A stretch of 64,000 bases of DNA from Bacteroidaceae bacterium (GTDB lineage: Bacteria > Bacteroidota > Bacteroidia > Bacteroidales > Bacteroidaceae), in the NCBI GenBank assembly GCA_017650105.1, contig JAGCFO010000029.1, positions 1 through 64,000 on the forward strand, given 5' to 3'. Of this stretch, positions 62,027 through 64,000 are shown one piece after another (positions within the stretch are counted from its first letter, which is position 1; each line of letters opens with the position of its first letter). Made by a program: the position numbers and the translations under genes. A model generated the notes under the pieces. It was not told the origin of the DNA and did no database searches. It saw only the letters and a program-made list of their open reading frames with translations.

Positions 62027-63007
62027 ATGAATTTTTCTTCTTTTATTAATTGTATTGATCCGGATAATTATAGTTCTTCCCTTATTTATGTAACTATCGC
62101 GGTTGTTTCATATAATGTAGAAAAATACATTGAGGAAGCTATTGATGGAATTTTCATGCAAAGAGTTCAACCTAATATTAAAATATCGATTCTTATTGCA
62201 GATGATTGTTCTACAGACAAAACAATTGAAATAATAAAAAGGAAAGAAAATGAATCTCCTTGGCCTTTTTATTATCTTCAAAACGCCCATAATTTAGGAA
62301 TCACAAGAAACTATCGTCGTATTTTCGAATTCTGTGATTGTGATTTCATAGCGATAATAGAAGGAGATGATATTTGGTGTTCACCATACCACCTACAACA
62401 ACATTTGTCGCTGTTAGATTCTCATCACGAAATAACATTATCAATAAATAGCTTTATTCCATTTAGAAAACAAGACTCAAATATCGAGTTCTTTTCACCA
62501 TCAAGACCTTATCAGAATGCAATAAAAATCATTACACTTGATGAGATGTTGGAGCATAATTATGTCGGAAATTTTTCATCTTGTGTTTTAAGGTGTTCTG
62601 CTGTTAAAAAGATTGACACAAGGATATGGACATTGGATATTCCAAACGTGGATGATTGGCTAATTGGTATAGAAATGTCGCGATATGGAATAGTAGCATG
62701 TATTTCTGAAATTTCTACTTTATATCGATTGAATCCAACGGCTTTTTATTCAGTGAAATCAGATAAAGAAAAGTGGAAAGAGATCTACCGTAGATATCAT
62801 ATTTACCATGAATATTTGGGTGGAAAGTATCTTGAAAGAGGGCTTCTCGCAGAAAAAGAACAATGGCGTAAAGATAATTGGTCTTTAGCTCGTCAATCTC
62901 TTTTTATTCTAAGTAAAAGGATTAAACACTTCTTCATCAGAGTAGTTTCTTTCTTTTTATCCCCTAAAACTAAAACAAAAATAAAAAAAAGAATCTTTAA
63001 TAGATGA
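62027..63007 (+). CDS. Family 2 glycosyltransferase
   Basis: A 326-residue GT2 enzyme: VTIAVVSYNVEKYIEEAIDGIFMQRV, ILIADDCSTDKTIEI and IIEGDDIWC (EGDD) as metal site. The overall layout is closest to the GT at 60126. The last 40 residues are basic and aromatic (FFIRVVSFFLSPKTKTKIKKR), suggesting membrane contact. Strongly A+T-rich, like its neighbours. Confidence 0.87.
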   Translation: MNFSSFINCIDPDNYSSSLIYVTIAVVSYNVEKYIEEAIDGIFMQRVQPNIKISILIADDCSTDKTIEIIKRKENESPWPFYYLQNAHNLGITRNYRRIFEFCDCDFIAIIEGDDIWCSPYHLQQHLSLLDSHHEITLSINSFIPFRKQDSNIEFFSPSRPYQNAIKIITLDEMLEHNYVGNFSSCVLRCSAVKKIDTRIWTLDIPNVDDWLIGIEMSRYGIVACISEISTLYRLNPTAFYSVKSDKEKWKEIYRRYHIYHEYLGGKYLERGLLAEKEQWRKDNWSLARQSLFILSKRIKHFFIRVVSFFLSPKTKTKIKKRIFNR

Positions 63008-63016
63008 GTTGATGAA

Positions 63017-63649
63017 ATGATGCAGAATATCGCGTTTTTGTTATATAAAACCTATCGCCGGGTAAATCGCTTTTTTATCAGAAAACGATTAAAGAATAAA
63101 AGCTTCTCGATATTAGCGCCAACGTGCATTGCTGGTGTAATTTATCATGAACTGGGTCAGCAATTCTTGTCGCCTACTATCAACTTATGGATGTATGACA
63201 AAGATTTTCTTCGTTTTGTGCATAATCTACGACATTATCTTAATAGTAAGTTGCGCTTTGTGCAGGGTATAGATGATACTCCAACTGCCTGGCTTGATGA
63301 TATCCTCATTCATTTTAATCATTATCATTCAGAAGAAGAGGCTGCTACTAAGTGGTATGAGAGGGCTAAACGAGTTAATTACGACAATCTTTTTATTATT
63401 ATGGCGGATCAGCCGGATGGTGGCGTGATTACGCATGAGGATATGCTTTCGTTGAAAGAGATTCCTTGTAAAGGAAAAATAGTCTTTTCTGTCAAAGATT
63501 ATGATGATGTGCCATATATAGTTCACCTTCCTAAGGACCCGCAAAAGGATTGTGTGAACATGTATATGTTTGATAAAACAAAAATCCTCCAACGTTACCG
63601 ATGGGAAAAAGAATGGGACTATGTCAAATGGTTAAATCAGGGAAATTGA
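63017..63649 (+). CDS. DUF1919 family protein (capsule-locus protein)
   Basis: A 210-residue protein matching DUF1919: FSILAPTCIAGVIYHELGQQFLSPTINLWM, then FLRFVHNLRHYL, ILIHFNHYHSEEEAATKWYERAKRV and KIVFSVKDYDDVPYIVHLP. The family is found in exopolysaccharide and O-antigen loci, is thought to be related to glycosyl- or acyl-transfer, and has no proven reaction. The start has two Met codons; either may be used. The next gene begins 6 bases later. Confidence 0.8.
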   Translation: MMQNIAFLLYKTYRRVNRFFIRKRLKNKSFSILAPTCIAGVIYHELGQQFLSPTINLWMYDKDFLRFVHNLRHYLNSKLRFVQGIDDTPTAWLDDILIHFNHYHSEEEAATKWYERAKRVNYDNLFIIMADQPDGGVITHEDMLSLKEIPCKGKIVFSVKDYDDVPYIVHLPKDPQKDCVNMYMFDKTKILQRYRWEKEWDYVKWLNQGN

Positions 63650-63655
63650 GTTGAT

Positions 63656-64000
63656 ATGATTACAGACAAGGAGTCTCTTAAACTATATCTGGATGCCGAC
63701 AGGTTCGCTTTAGGCAAGACGTATCAAAGACCGAAACTTTTTAGAGACAATATATGGCGGTTTGAGATTTTGCTTCGAAAATATGAATATTGCAATAATA
63801 CGGGTAAACGTTTGCTGAAAAAATGGTATGGATTGAGGCTTAAAAAAATGTCAGATCATCTTGGTTTTTCAATATCGGCTAACTGTTTTGGTCCAGGTCT
63901 CAGAATTAATCATTTCGGACTTCTTATTGTTAATTCCCAGTGTCATATTGGAAAATGGTGCGATATCCATCAAGGAGTCAATCTCGGTGATAATGGTGAA
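63656..64000 (+). CDS. Serine O-acetyltransferase-like (CysE/LbetaH) acyltransferase, 3' partial
   Basis: An ATG at 63656 opens a frame that runs off the window after 115 codons. Residues about 75-115 (SANCFGPGLRINHFGLLIVNSQCHIGKWCDIHQGVNLGDNG) are the start of a left-handed beta-helix like that of serine acetyltransferases, with the GLxIxH-type and HxG turns; the N-terminal helical part (about 70 residues) is short compared with CysE. In this setting it is probably a sugar O- or N-acetyltransferase that decorates the polysaccharide. The rest of the gene and the operon lie beyond the window. Confidence 0.75.
   Translation, partial: MITDKESLKLYLDADRFALGKTYQRPKLFRDNIWRFEILLRKYEYCNNTGKRLLKKWYGLRLKKMSDHLGFSISANCFGPGLRINHFGLLIVNSQCHIGKWCDIHQGVNLGDNGE

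Overview
The window looks like chromosomal DNA of a Bacteroidales bacterium, most likely a Prevotellaceae-type gut or rumen commensal. The reasons are promoters of the Bacteroidetes form (TTTG, 19-20 bases, TAnnTTTG), almost no Shine-Dalgarno sites, many long secreted multidomain proteins ending in a short 'YxLxGxRL...GIYIxxGKKV' tail, glycan-active enzymes (PL11, GH92, GH35), and BspA-type leucine-rich repeats with dockerin-like ends. No rRNA, tRNA, CRISPR array, integrase or transposase was recognised. Identifications rest on reading motifs and domain order; no database search was possible.

Layout. 1-6.8 kb: three secreted proteins (a BspA-like LRR protein cut by the window edge, a CotH-kinase/ricin-lectin protein, an endonuclease/exonuclease/phosphatase-fold protein); the first and third end in paired dockerin-like repeats. 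6.8-17.5 kb: housekeeping genes (folC, dnaJ, grpE, cdd, a LysM glucosaminidase, a UbiA/MenA prenyltransferase, a radical SAM protein, an SGNH hydrolase, then a flavoprotein/DUF5131/TfoX-like run). The flavoprotein run is preceded by a four-fold tandem repeat in which each unit carries a complete promoter. 17.4-26.4 kb: a lipoprotein, a 1330-residue secreted protein with a 200-residue internal duplication, alaS, an M23 peptidase and a MerR regulator. 26.5-40.1 kb: a PL11 rhamnogalacturonan lyase fused to autotransporter-type repeats, a 1622-residue protein with four discoidin-like modules, and a second CotH protein carrying the same modules. 40.2-45.6 kb (minus): an AAA ATPase + DUF4435 pair resembling the two components of PARIS-type anti-phage systems, a Rid/chorismatase-like protein and a GH92 mannosidase. 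45.7-47.7 kb: a GH35 beta-galactosidase lipoprotein, transcribed from a promoter interleaved with that of the ATPase.

47.7-48.6 kb has no protein gene but contains a strong small-RNA gene candidate with its own promoter, long-range pairing and terminator. 48.6-64 kb is one plus-strand surface-polysaccharide operon running off the window: sugar-nucleotide genes for a diacetamido-uronic acid (WbpA, WbpD and WbpE types, without the expected WbpB dehydrogenase), an initiating phosphoglycosyl transferase, ABC export genes (permease and Wzt-type ATPase with a C-terminal binding domain), a second aminotransferase/acetyltransferase pair, WbqC, glycosyltransferases, and several poorly described proteins, including a ParB-like/nucleotidyltransferase-like fusion. 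From about 55.6 kb the sequence becomes visibly more A+T-rich, as in many horizontally shuffled capsule loci.

Across the whole window a modular intergenic repeat (GAAGAAGGGAAAA units around a GAGAACAAAT module) recurs at least six times.
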